The translations under genes and the position numbers were made by a program. Under the pieces are notes generated by a model, which made no database searches, had not been told where the DNA came from, and was given only the letters and a program-made list of their open reading frames with translations. Below are positions 1-5,480 of a stretch of 6,042 nucleotides of DNA, in pieces; position 1 is the stretch's first letter; each line of letters starts with the position of its first letter. Source of the stretch: Bacillus sp. ISL-7 (lineage in GTDB: Bacteria; Bacillota; Bacilli; Bacillales_B; DSM-18226); NCBI RefSeq assembly GCF_018613065.1, contig NZ_JAGGQW010000107.1, forward strand, positions 1-6,042, given 5' to 3'.

Positions 1-17
1 AACGATCTACAGGAATG

Positions 18-34
18 CTAAAGGGGCAGTTTAG
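18..34. repeat. Short hairpin repeat motif, copy A (CTAAA-GGGGCAG-TTTAG)
   Basis: Perfect 5-bp inverted arms CTAAA/TTTAG enclose the loop GGGGCAG. Related sequences occur at 1010-1026 (CTAAC-GGGGCAG-GATAG), 4947-4962 (GTAAA-GGGCAG-TTTAG) and more loosely at 5482-5498. All copies are intergenic. The function is unknown; it looks like a small dispersed intergenic repeat, and this copy is the cleanest of the four. Confidence 0.5.
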
Positions 35-73
35 TGAAAGAAGAAAACGAGAATAATTGGGAAAAATTTTAAA

Positions 74-102
74 TTGAAAAGGGGAAACAAGTAGGTTAGA
101 TT
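74..102 (+). promoter_or_regulatory. Possible sigma-A promoter for the small membrane gene pair
   Basis: TTGAAA at 74-79 and TAGATT at 97-102 are separated by 17 nt. The -35 matches TTGACA at 5 of 6 positions and the -10 matches TATAAT at 4 of 6. Transcription from here would give a leader of about 45 nt before the ribosome binding site at 139-145. In such AT-rich DNA a match like this can arise by chance. Confidence 0.3.
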
Positions 103-138
103 TTAGTTGCCATTATTATTATTATTTGTTGTATTTCT

Positions 139-145
139 GGAGGAG
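139..145 (+). promoter_or_regulatory. Ribosome binding site that fixes a TTG start at 153
   Basis: GGAGGAG lies 7 nt before TTG 153-155. It is one of the strongest Shine-Dalgarno sequences in the window. It selects this TTG because no ATG or GTG in the same frame is near, and the reading frame downstream gives a clean small membrane protein. Confidence 0.65.
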
Positions 146-152
146 ACTTTGT

Positions 153-281
153 TTGGAAAAAGTAACTAATGTTGAAAGTAAAATTAACTGGTTTGATGTT
201 GGTTATCAAATAGTTGTATTTGCACTATTGATTGCATTGATTGTGTTTTTAATCAAATTTTTCAAGAAAGTAAGAAAGTAG
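153..281 (+). CDS. Small single-pass membrane protein, 42 aa, TTG start
   Basis: Translating from TTG 153 gives 42 residues: a polar N-terminus (residues 1-17, containing NVESK and INWFD), one strongly hydrophobic helix (about 19-36, with VVFALLIALIVFLI) and a basic tail (FFKKVRK). The charge pattern predicts the tail in the cytoplasm. The start is chosen because GGAGGAG sits 7 nt upstream. The gene ends 10 nt before the next small membrane gene, so the two are probably co-transcribed. I do not recognise the family with certainty; it has the shape of the short uncharacterised Bacillus membrane proteins such as those grouped under DUF4083, but that is only a resemblance. Its length makes automatic gene finders likely to miss it. 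A role in immunity, stress or membrane regulation would be speculation. Confidence 0.6.
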   Translation: MEKVTNVESKINWFDVGYQIVVFALLIALIVFLIKFFKKVRK

Positions 282-291
282 GATTCCACAA

Positions 292-474
292 ATGAAGGAT
301 TATTTTATAAAACTCTTTTTTGCGTTGTTGGCTATAGGGATTATGTATGGAATAGCCTATTTTTTTAAAATTGACTGGCTTCTCGGTAATTACGGAAGTC
401 ACCTTGTTATATTACCATTAGCTTTCGTTGCAGGCTGGGGTGGTTGGTACCTTTATAAAAGAGTGAAAAATTAA
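292..474 (+). CDS. Small two-pass membrane protein, 60 aa
   Basis: The 60-residue product has two predicted transmembrane helices: about residues 6-24 (KLFFALLAIGIMYGIAYFF) and about 37-54 (LVILPLAFVAGWGGWYLY). A short loop with FKIDWLLGNYGSH joins them, and the C-terminus is basic (YKRVKN). A weak AGGA at 280-283, overlapping the previous stop codon, lies 8 nt before the ATG, which suggests translational coupling with the 42-aa gene just upstream. I do not recognise a family. Small multi-pass proteins next to WapA-type loci can be immunity proteins, but nothing in this sequence proves that. The gene is intact, and a decayed small membrane-protein frame follows it. Confidence 0.65.
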   Translation: MKDYFIKLFFALLAIGIMYGIAYFFKIDWLLGNYGSHLVILPLAFVAGWGGWYLYKRVKN

Positions 475-498
475 TTGTTAACACCGTTTCTTCATTAA

Positions 499-633
499 CT
501 ATATGGTGCTTTACTCAAAAATTATCTGAATTCTAAAGAAAATATTGGAGTTGATTTTTTTAATGCAACACCAGCTATTATAATTGGATTACTAATGGTA
601 GCTTTTTCTCTTTTTATGCGAAAAAAGAAATAA
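499..633 (+). pseudogene. Start-less remnant of a third small membrane protein
   Basis: After an in-frame TAA at 496-498 there is an open frame of 44 codons to TAA 631-633. It begins LYGALLKNYLNSKEN, continues with GVDFFNATPA, then has a hydrophobic helix (IIIGLLMVAFSLF) and a basic end MRKKK. This is a convincing C-terminal half of a two-helix membrane protein. No ATG, GTG or TTG with a ribosome binding site exists in the frame; an ATG at 503 is in another frame and stops after 8 codons. The simplest reading is a gene that lost its N-terminus by deletion or frameshift. It lies 25 nt after the 60-aa gene, in the same frame. An unusual start codon cannot be fully excluded. Confidence 0.4.
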
Positions 634-637
634 TCAA

Positions 638-664
638 GATTGTGAAGAAATGTATTTAAAGTAA
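638..664 (+). repeat. Dispersed 27-bp repeat, copy B
   Basis: The repeat starts GATTGTGAAG and ends TTAAAGTAA. By hand alignment it matches 4924-4950 at 23 of 27 positions and 5909-5935 at 22 of 27. Weaker similarity to the copy at 4924 seems to continue for another 20 bp or so. It lies between the small membrane genes and the recombinase remnant, all copies being on the same strand. The function is unknown. Confidence 0.6.
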
Positions 665-743
665 CAGGTGCAAGAGTTAAAGATTAGCGGATATTTTGTA
701 TTTAAGGTGATTATTTCAGTATAATAAGCTAATTCTGACGATT

Positions 744-980
744 ATGAGCGGCTTTGCAGAGTTCGAAAGAGATATGATCGTGGAGCGCACACAAGAAGGC
801 AAGGCAATCGCTAAGCAGCGAGACGACTTTCGAGAAGGAAGACCAAACAAGTTTAGTAAGAAGCAAGTAGAGCATGCGCTAGGGCTGCTAGTTACGCATT
901 CATATAAGCAAGTCGAAGAGATAACAGGCATTAGCAAAAGTACGTTAATTCGGGCGAAAAGAAAGCAAGGGGCGCAATAA
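744..980 (+). pseudogene. C-terminal fragment of a serine recombinase (resolvase/invertase family)
   Basis: The 78 codons from ATG 744 carry the end of the serine recombinase catalytic domain, [20 protein letters not shown] (the E-helix region, residues 4-23), then the GRP linker (about 33-35) and the C-terminal helix-turn-helix region containing [22 protein letters not shown] (53-74). Family-like sequence extends upstream of the ATG to about 723 (NKLILTIM), and the frame is open only back to 711, after a TGA at 708. Intact resolvases of this type are about 180-200 aa with an N-terminal catalytic serine; that first 110 or so residues, including YxRVS and the serine, are absent. It therefore cannot cut DNA, although the DNA-binding part could still fold. 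No ribosome binding site precedes ATG 744. The higher GC than the flanks suggests acquired DNA. A terminator overlaps its stop codon. Confidence 0.8.
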
Positions 981-996
981 CAGCGCTCTTCTTTTA
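970..996 (+). terminator. Rho-independent terminator at the end of the recombinase remnant
   Basis: GGGCGC (970-975) pairs with GCGCTC (983-988) with one G-U pair, around a 7-nt loop AATAACA; TTCTTTT follows. The stem includes the last codons and the stop of the recombinase fragment, so the terminator probably travelled with that gene. The left arm GGGCGCAAT is shared with the terminator at 4820. Confidence 0.5.
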
Positions 997-997
997 T

Positions 998-1063
998 GCT
1001 CTTATTGAGCTAACGGGGCAGGATAGTTGAAGAATCGACTTTAGCTCTTATTCAACAATCGGG
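998..1063. repeat. Structured intergenic element with nested inverted repeats
   Basis: GAGCTAA (1007-1013) is the exact reverse complement of TTAGCTC (1041-1047). Inside it, AGTTGA (1025-1030) pairs with TCGACT (1035-1040) around an AGAA loop, so the two stems can stack with an 11-nt bulge holding CGGGGCAGGAT. GCTCTTATT occurs twice as a direct repeat (998-1006 and 1044-1052). The right end, read on the minus strand, resembles 4863-4880 (GGCC, ATTGT and GAATAA in the same order). It also contains copy E of the GGGGCAG hairpin motif at 1010-1026. It looks like a dispersed Bacillus-type intergenic repeat of unknown function. Confidence 0.45.
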
Positions 1064-1070
1064 CCATTTA

Positions 1071-1310
1071 ATGGAAGAAGAATCTCAAACAAAATTGGTT
1101 ATTTATGTTATCGTTGGTTTGGAGTTTGTGAAGAATTGTACTGATATGATCGAAACTGTCAATGCCCCCCTACAATTTGAGGCACTGATGAAAGAGTCAT
1201 ATTGTTGTCAAAAAATGGCTCAAGGCCAGGCAAACGGTATTGCAAAAACATTTGGCCTTACACACAAATCAAATAATCCATACGAACAAATAATCTGCTT
1301 TCGATATTAA
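1071..1310 (+). CDS. Doubtful hypothetical protein, 79 aa
   Basis: The frame runs from ATG 1071 to TAA 1308-1310. It contains a mildly hydrophobic stretch near the start (LVIYVIVGLEFV, residues 9-20) and four cysteines, two adjacent (YCC at about 44-46). It ends GLTHKSNNPYEQIICFRY. I do not recognise the family. No ribosome binding site precedes the ATG, which sits at the edge of the intergenic repeat, and no obvious promoter is present. The protein-like look of residues 25-79 leaves open that it is a remnant of a larger gene whose beginning was replaced. No alternative frame on either strand is better. Confidence 0.3.
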   Translation: MEEESQTKLVIYVIVGLEFVKNCTDMIETVNAPLQFEALMKESYCCQKMAQGQANGIAKTFGLTHKSNNPYEQIICFRY

Positions 1311-1322
1311 TTGTGATAAAAT
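1296..1322 (+). promoter_or_regulatory. Probable extended -10 promoter for the surface-protein gene
   Basis: TGATAAAAT at 1314-1322 fits the extended -10 form TGnTAtAAT with one mismatch. A poor -35 candidate, TGCTTT (1296-1301), lies 15 nt before it. Transcription would start near 1329, leaving a short leader before the AGAGGGGG ribosome binding site at 1349-1356. TTGTGA (1311) with TATTAA (1335) is an alternative, but its start site would fall almost on the ribosome binding site. Confidence 0.4.
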
Positions 1323-1362
1323 CTACGTATGACTATTAAACAACGAAAAGAGGGGGACTGTA

Positions 1363-4300
1363 ATGAAGGTAAAAATAAAAAAGGTAGTTTCAATGTTTAT
1401 GATATTTGCAATTATTTTATCACAACAGCCTTTAGGTTCATTTGCGGCAGATGACACTGTCGGGAGGGATGAGTTTTCACAGATATATACCAATTATGAT
1501 TTGTCTCAAACTGCTGAACTTTTCCCCTATTCGTTATTTAAACAAAATATAGACACACTGAAATGGGAGCAAAAGCAGAATGTAGAAGTAGATAGTGGTG
1601 CTATTTCATACGCTTCAGAAGCAGAACCTGAGAATAATTTTTCCCTTAATAATGAAGTAAAGGTTGGTAAAGATACCGATGGGCAATTCGAAACCTACAT
1701 AAAATTTGGGAACAACCTTCCTGCGTTGAACGGAGGTTTATTTTTAGGGGCGAAGCTTCGCCTTAAAGAGCTGAATAACGAGTACGGCTGCTACTACTGT
1801 CAATATTATACAGATGAACAATTCTCAATCCATAAAATCCTAGAGCCGTGGAGCGCTAACGATTTAACATGGGCGAATAAGCCAGGTATATCAGAAAGTC
1901 CTATTTCCAGTAAGACAACAGCTATGCCTGTAAACGGCGCCTATTTTACCTGGGATGTTTCGGGTCTTGTTCTTGATTGGTATAAAAACCCAGGTAGCTA
2001 TTTTGGCTTGGCACTTAAGGATTCTGGCACCCAGTCAAATACATACCTAAGGACCTTTAGTAAATTAAACAGTAATCTAATCCAGGTGCCAGTACTACAA
2101 GTTCAATATTCACCCAAGCCCAAGGCGCCAAGTGGAATCGCAAATAGTTTACAGGCTAACTCCGGGAAAGGGAAGATTAATCTCCAATGGTCATCTGTTA
2201 CCGGTGCCAAGGGATATAGGGTTTACCTCTATAACGGAAAAGAATTTGAACAGGTGTACGACGGAGCTGCTACAAGCTGGTCCTCATTTGGCAAAAACTT
2301 ATGGCCGACTAATGACCAGATTAACAATGGAGATGTAGCACTACGAAAAGATGGGTTGGGGACGGATTTATCCGATAATCCTGGATTGGTGTACCAGCGG
2401 CTGGGAGATACCGGTAGAGCAGCGGATACCTATTATTTCAGAATTTCGGCCTATAACGAATATGTCGAAACAGAACTGTCTGATGAAGCCGCAGTCAAAA
2501 TGCCGGATACGACGGCTCCAACGGTTCCAGAAAATATTAAGGCTTCCGATGAGCTGATCTCCCATTTTACTCTGACATGGGACCCCTTAATGGATAAATC
2601 GCAGTTGAAGTATAACGTAAAAATTACGACTGAATCTGGATATCAAGTTTTTTCTGGAACTTCAGAGACCAATAGTATAACGGTTCCTGAAAGGTACCTT
2701 TTACCTAGAGAAACATATAAAGTTTCTGTAATGGCTGTGGATATGGGTGGTTATCAAAGTAATTATTCTGCCTATTCATCTCCGGTCACTGTAACGGCCA
2801 GAGAGAAAATGGATGCACAATTTGTTGGATGGTCTGCCCCTATTTCTGTTCAAGAAGCTGGAAGCACTCCTAATGTAAAAATAGTATTAAAGAACATGGG
2901 TGTAGAGCCTTGGACACAAGCAGGGGGTTATCAATTAAAGGCAAATGGAGCTGATTTCTTAATAGATTTAGCTTCAACGGATACCATCAAACCTGGAGAA
3001 ATAAAAACGTTTGAATTTAAGCTGCCGGCCAATATGCCGCTTGGAACTACTCAAATAATATGGCAAATGTACAACCAAAATACAGGATACTTTGGTAGTA
3101 GCTGTACGATGGCCGTTACGTTTGAAGACCGGATGGGACCGCAAATTTCCCTTGTTTCTCCCGCTGACAACCAAAGGATTAATGGAAAAATACGGATTGA
3201 AGGATCGATTTCAGATTTTCAGTTAAAAAAGTACAGTGTTTTTTACGGCTATGGTGAATCACCTGTCGAATGGATTCCTATTAAAGAAGCTGAAGGCTCT
3301 ATTGTCGATCTTGGAGAATGGGAAACAACAAACCTTAAAATTGGAGCATATAAGCTGCGGATTGAAGCGGAAGATGCTTCGGGGAATCAATCAACCTTGG
3401 AGCGAAACGTCTATGTTTATAATCCAGTTCCTACCCCAGCCGGTTACGAAATAACTGACCAGTCAACATTGGTGACAGGAACGGCAAAACCGGGTACAAC
3501 GATTCTTATTTTTAAAAATGGAGAACAGCTTGTAAGTGGATTAGTTAATAAGGATGGGACTTTTTCAATCCCTATCACCAGGCAGTCGCCTGACACTAAG
3601 ATAAAAATTATCTCCATGGACGGATACTACGAAAGCAATGCTGTGACTATCCGGGTAAAAGACGTAACCCCGCCAGAGCAGCCATTGGTTCAGACAATCA
3701 CTAATAAAACTTCTGTTATTACTGGAAAAACTGAACCTTCTGCTTTAGTAATGGTAAGAGTGCCAGATAGAACGGTCAGTGGAAAAGCTGATTCCGCTGG
3801 TAATTTTTCTATCAGCATACCAATCCAAAACTATGGTACTGCGATTTCAATTACCGTTCAGGATGGCGCTCAGCTTCAAAGCATAGAAAAGAAGATTCTT
3901 GTTTCAAGAGTCGCCCTGAATATCCCGTCTGTTAATGCTGTTACCAATAAAGCGGCACAGGTTACAGGAAAGACGGAAAAGTACGCAGTCGTGACAGTAG
4001 GAATAGGTACACGCTCCTATTCTGCAAAAGCCGATGTATATGGGAATTATAAAGTCGCTATTCCAATCCAAAATAGTGGCACTAAACTGAATATTACAGC
4101 TAAGGACACGGCAGGAAACATCAGTGCAACACGGTCCGTGACGGTTTCGAGGGTCGCTCCGAATACTCCTGTGGTCAATGTGGTTAATAATAAATCTTCA
4201 TATGTATCAGGCAAAACTGAAAAGTATGCCATTGTAATTGCAAAAATAGATTTGAAAACCTACAGCACGAAAGCCGATGCTTATGGTAACTATAAAATAG

Positions 4301-4638
4301 CCATTCCGATTCAGAATAGCGGAATAAAAATTTATATAACAGCTAAAGATACCGCTGGAAATATTAGTGCGGCAGCATCTGTTACGGTAGCACGAGTTGC
4401 GCCTAATATTCCTTTAGTAAATGCAGTAAGGTATTATTCAACAACAGTTTCCGGTAAGACAGAACGATATGTGGCTGTTAGTGTAAGAATCGGTACAAGG
4501 GTTTACAGTGCCAAATCTGACTACTATGGAAACTTTAAGGTTTCCATTCCAAAACAAAGAATCGGAACAAAACTGACTGTAACCGCCAAGGATGCCAAAG
4601 GATTAGTTAGCTCAGCAAGAACGGTAACTGTTTATTAA
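1363..4638 (+). CDS. Secreted WapA-like multidomain surface protein (DNRLRE, Fn3, Ig repeats), 1091 aa
   Basis: AGAGGGGG ends 6 nt before the ATG. Residues 1-28 are a signal peptide (basic KVKIKK, hydrophobic core, likely cleavage after SFA at 28). Domains in order: DNRLRE-type domain, about 75-250, with the typical LEPWSANDLTWANKPGI and the DVSGLVLDWY core; fibronectin III, about 253-380, carrying an insertion at 308-345 with LWPT and DGLGTDLSDNPGLVY, a pattern I associate with WapA-like proteins; a second fibronectin III, 384-478; an NBR1/CARDB-like beta domain, about 483-587 (LKNMGVEPWTQAGGYQL); an Ig-like domain, about 592-687; five tandem Ig repeats, 692-1091. B. subtilis WapA is over 2300 aa and continues into RHS/YD repeats and a toxin tip; here both are absent and the frame ends cleanly after the last repeat. 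There is no LPXTG, SLH or C-terminal membrane anchor. The last three repeats are very basic (33 K/R against 10 D/E by my count), which could favour binding to anionic wall polymers. Likely role: cell-wall or matrix protein; whether it is an adhesin or a toxin-system relic is open. Confidence 0.9.
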   Translation: MKVKIKKVVSMFMIFAIILSQQPLGSFAADDTVGRDEFSQIYTNYDLSQTAELFPYSLFKQNIDTLKWEQKQNVEVDSGAISYASEAEPENNFSLNNEVKVGKDTDGQFETYIKFGNNLPALNGGLFLGAKLRLKELNNEYGCYYCQYYTDEQFSIHKILEPWSANDLTWANKPGISESPISSKTTAMPVNGAYFTWDVSGLVLDWYKNPGSYFGLALKDSGTQSNTYLRTFSKLNSNLIQVPVLQVQYSPKPKAPSGIANSLQANSGKGKINLQWSSVTGAKGYRVYLYNGKEFEQVYDGAATSWSSFGKNLWPTNDQINNGDVALRKDGLGTDLSDNPGLVYQRLGDTGRAADTYYFRISAYNEYVETELSDEAAVKMPDTTAPTVPENIKASDELISHFTLTWDPLMDKSQLKYNVKITTESGYQVFSGTSETNSITVPERYLLPRETYKVSVMAVDMGGYQSNYSAYSSPVTVTAREKMDAQFVGWSAPISVQEAGSTPNVKIVLKNMGVEPWTQAGGYQLKANGADFLIDLASTDTIKPGEIKTFEFKLPANMPLGTTQIIWQMYNQNTGYFGSSCTMAVTFEDRMGPQISLVSPADNQRINGKIRIEGSISDFQLKKYSVFYGYGESPVEWIPIKEAEGSIVDLGEWETTNLKIGAYKLRIEAEDASGNQSTLERNVYVYNPVPTPAGYEITDQSTLVTGTAKPGTTILIFKNGEQLVSGLVNKDGTFSIPITRQSPDTKIKIISMDGYYESNAVTIRVKDVTPPEQPLVQTITNKTSVITGKTEPSALVMVRVPDRTVSGKADSAGNFSISIPIQNYGTAISITVQDGAQLQSIEKKILVSRVALNIPSVNAVTNKAAQVTGKTEKYAVVTVGIGTRSYSAKADVYGNYKVAIPIQNSGTKLNITAKDTAGNISATRSVTVSRVAPNTPVVNVVNNKSSYVSGKTEKYAIVIAKIDLKTYSTKADAYGNYKIAIPIQNSGIKIYITAKDTAGNISAAASVTVARVAPNIPLVNAVRYYSTTVSGKTERYVAVSVRIGTRVYSAKSDYYGNFKVSIPKQRIGTKLTVTAKDAKGLVSSARTVTVY
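3436..4635 (+). repeat. Five tandem Ig-domain coding repeats, 243-nt period
   Basis: Unit boundaries by the conserved proline: 3436-3681 (82 codons), 3682-3924, 3925-4167, 4168-4410 (81 codons each) and 4411-4635 (75 codons, no linker). Conserved landmarks are NxPxVNxV, TGKTE, YSxKAD, YGNYK, IPIQNSG and TAKDTAGN. Unit 1 is the most divergent; units 3 and 4 are closest in protein sequence but differ at many silent positions (7 of 11 codons in TAKDTAGNISA). This indicates old duplications held by selection on the protein. Confidence 0.85.
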
Positions 4639-4706
4639 ATAAAGAACCATCTAAATGGAGAGGATCGACCCTATCTCTAGGGGATACCTTCATATTAATT
4701 AGTCTT

Positions 4707-4741
4707 ATAAAAAAAGGTTTGCCAGATCTGGCTAACCTTAT
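4707..4741 (-). terminator. Long palindromic hairpin, terminator orientation on the minus strand
   Basis: AAGGTT (4714-4719) pairs with AACCTT (4734-4739); after a single T-T mismatch, GCCA (4721-4724) pairs with TGGC (4729-4732) around the loop GATC. Read on the minus strand the stem runs into a T tract (complement of A4709-4715), as in an intrinsic terminator. On the plus strand the tail is only ATATTACG, so it may act weakly in that direction for the surface-protein gene. No minus-strand gene lies to its right in this window. Confidence 0.5.
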
Positions 4742-4819
4742 ATTACGAACGGGTGCTTTAGTTACATTTTCTCCTCTTTAATAACAACATAAATATTTAG
4801 TAGTTTATTTAATTAAAGG

Positions 4820-4853
4820 GCGCAATTCTGCAGCAAGAATTGTGCTTTTTCTT
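4820..4853 (+). terminator. Rho-independent terminator
   Basis: GCGCAATTCT (4820-4829) pairs with AGAATTGTGC (4836-4845), ten pairs with one G-U, around the loop GCAGCA; TTTTTCTTT follows. It is the best plus-strand terminator after the surface-protein gene, though 180 nt from its stop, and it also insulates the genes from 5019 onward. The left arm GGGCGCAAT is shared with the terminator at 970. Confidence 0.75.
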
Positions 4854-4923
4854 TATGTTTAGGGCCAAATTGTGGAATAACTCCTTTAAAGAAAGTTGGA
4901 TCACTATGTTAAATTTCAGAAGA

Positions 4924-4967
4924 GATTGTGAAGATTTCTACTTAAAGTAAAGGGCAGTTTAGTTCAA
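4924..4967 (+). repeat. Dispersed repeat, copy C, with the GGGCAG hairpin motif attached
   Basis: The 27-bp part (4924-4950) matches copy B at 23 of 27 positions and copy D at 20 of 27. It runs directly into AAAGGGCAGTTTAGTT, nearly the same as copy A at 20-35. This copy shows that the two motifs belong to one longer unit of about 45 bp, of which other sites keep only parts. It lies about 50 nt before the 153-aa gene. Confidence 0.6.
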
Positions 4968-4974
4968 TAAGAAG

Positions 4975-4983
4975 TGGTAAAAT
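4975..4983 (+). promoter_or_regulatory. Possible extended -10 element before the 153-aa gene
   Basis: TGGTAAAAT fits the TGnTAtAAT form with one mismatch. No good -35 is seen; CAGTTT at 4955-4960 has the right spacing (17 nt) but little similarity, and would place the -35 inside the repeat. It would give a start near 4990 and a leader of about 30 nt. Confidence 0.3.
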
Positions 4984-5018
4984 ACAAATAAAATAATCTG
5001 TTTATTGGGATTGATTAA

Positions 5019-5480
5019 ATGGAAATGACCAATGTGGTTTTGAATAAAGTATTTTTCAATGATGGAAGTCTAAGGGATATTTATGTTGTTGACGTTAATT
5101 TAACCGATTGGCAAAGATTTTTTGATTGGATTCGCACTTCGACTTGGGATATTGTTTTTTACAAGGATGGATTCGTAACAGTGTATGAAGAAACTGATGT
5201 TGCCCATTTTTTTGAGGAAAAGGAGAATCACCGTATTTTAATGTCTATTAACACCAATGGTGTTTTTATTAATTGCCATTTCTTTTCAGAAGACGAGATA
5301 GAATTCGATATTGACCCAAAAGAAGTCAAAAGTAAAACTGAGGCTAAAGCTGTTTTTGAATTTATGAAAAATCTATCAAAGATTCTTCATAAAGAAAGTA
5401 TTCTTACTGGAGAATACTCACCTGAATATCCATTGGTCACAGTTAATCCAGATGGAACATTGATGATAAGTGCATGTTGA
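5019..5480 (+). CDS. Small soluble protein, 153 aa, possible immunity protein
   Basis: The 153-residue protein has no signal peptide or transmembrane helix, so it should be cytoplasmic. It is acidic, with a predicted alpha/beta content. Visible landmarks are FNDGSLRDIYVVDV (residues 13-26), DWQRFFDWIR (31-40), a central strand-rich part with NTNGVFINCHFF, and NPDGTLMISAC at the end. The DGSLRDIY segment followed by a DW-containing helix recalls small immunity-type proteins in Bacillus toxin clusters, but I cannot name a family. The start at 5019 has a weak TTGGGA 8 nt upstream; ATG 5025, two codons on, is an alternative. The gene follows repeat copy C and precedes another small soluble-protein gene by 70 nt. 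The partner toxin, if any, is not in the window. Confidence 0.75.
   Translation: MEMTNVVLNKVFFNDGSLRDIYVVDVNLTDWQRFFDWIRTSTWDIVFYKDGFVTVYEETDVAHFFEEKENHRILMSINTNGVFINCHFFSEDEIEFDIDPKEVKSKTEAKAVFEFMKNLSKILHKESILTGEYSPEYPLVTVNPDGTLMISAC

Larger units (their letters stand above)
981..1362. other. Low-information stretch between recombinase remnant and surface-protein gene
   Basis: Apart from the doubtful 79-aa frame at 1071-1310, this stretch holds a terminator tail, a structured repeat-like element (998-1063), and a probable promoter and ribosome binding site just before 1363. I see no RNA gene and no further coding sequence on either strand. Confidence 0.5.
4639..5018. other. 380-nt intergenic region between surface-protein gene and small soluble-protein genes
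   Basis: No ORF with a credible start is visible on either strand. It holds small hairpins just after the stop (CCAT/ATGG at 4648-4659 and CCCTA/TAGGG at 4669-4682), a long palindromic hairpin oriented as a minus-strand terminator (4707-4741), a plus-strand terminator (4820-4853), an element related in inverse orientation to 1041-1070 (about 4857-4880), and copy C of the dispersed repeat with a possible promoter before 5019. Confidence 0.6.

Noticed and set aside
112..126. ATT trinucleotide run that could be a phase-variable microsatellite
   Set aside because: Only five units, upstream of the ribosome binding site, and trinucleotide changes would not shift a frame.
716..937. Open frame on the minus strand opposite the recombinase fragment
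   Set aside because: It is the antisense of a clear serine recombinase C-terminus and has no family features of its own.
1749..1762. Perfect 14-bp palindrome GGCGAAGCTTCGCC
   Set aside because: It lies within well-conserved coding sequence of the DNRLRE domain with no second copy; likely chance from codon choice.
2132..4232. Several 60-72 codon open frames inside the large gene on both strands
   Set aside because: All overlap the well-supported 1091-aa frame, have no ribosome binding sites and give cysteine/arginine-rich nonsense-like translations.
3682..4635. Periodic repeats considered as a CRISPR-like array
   Set aside because: The 243-nt period is the codon-level period of Ig domains in one open frame; there are no short direct repeats with unique spacers.
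4560..4638. Search for an LPXTG sorting signal or toxin tip at the end of the large protein
   Set aside because: The protein ends within the Ig strand (ARTVTVY) with no LPXTG, hydrophobic segment or extra domain; the next downstream frames do not continue it.
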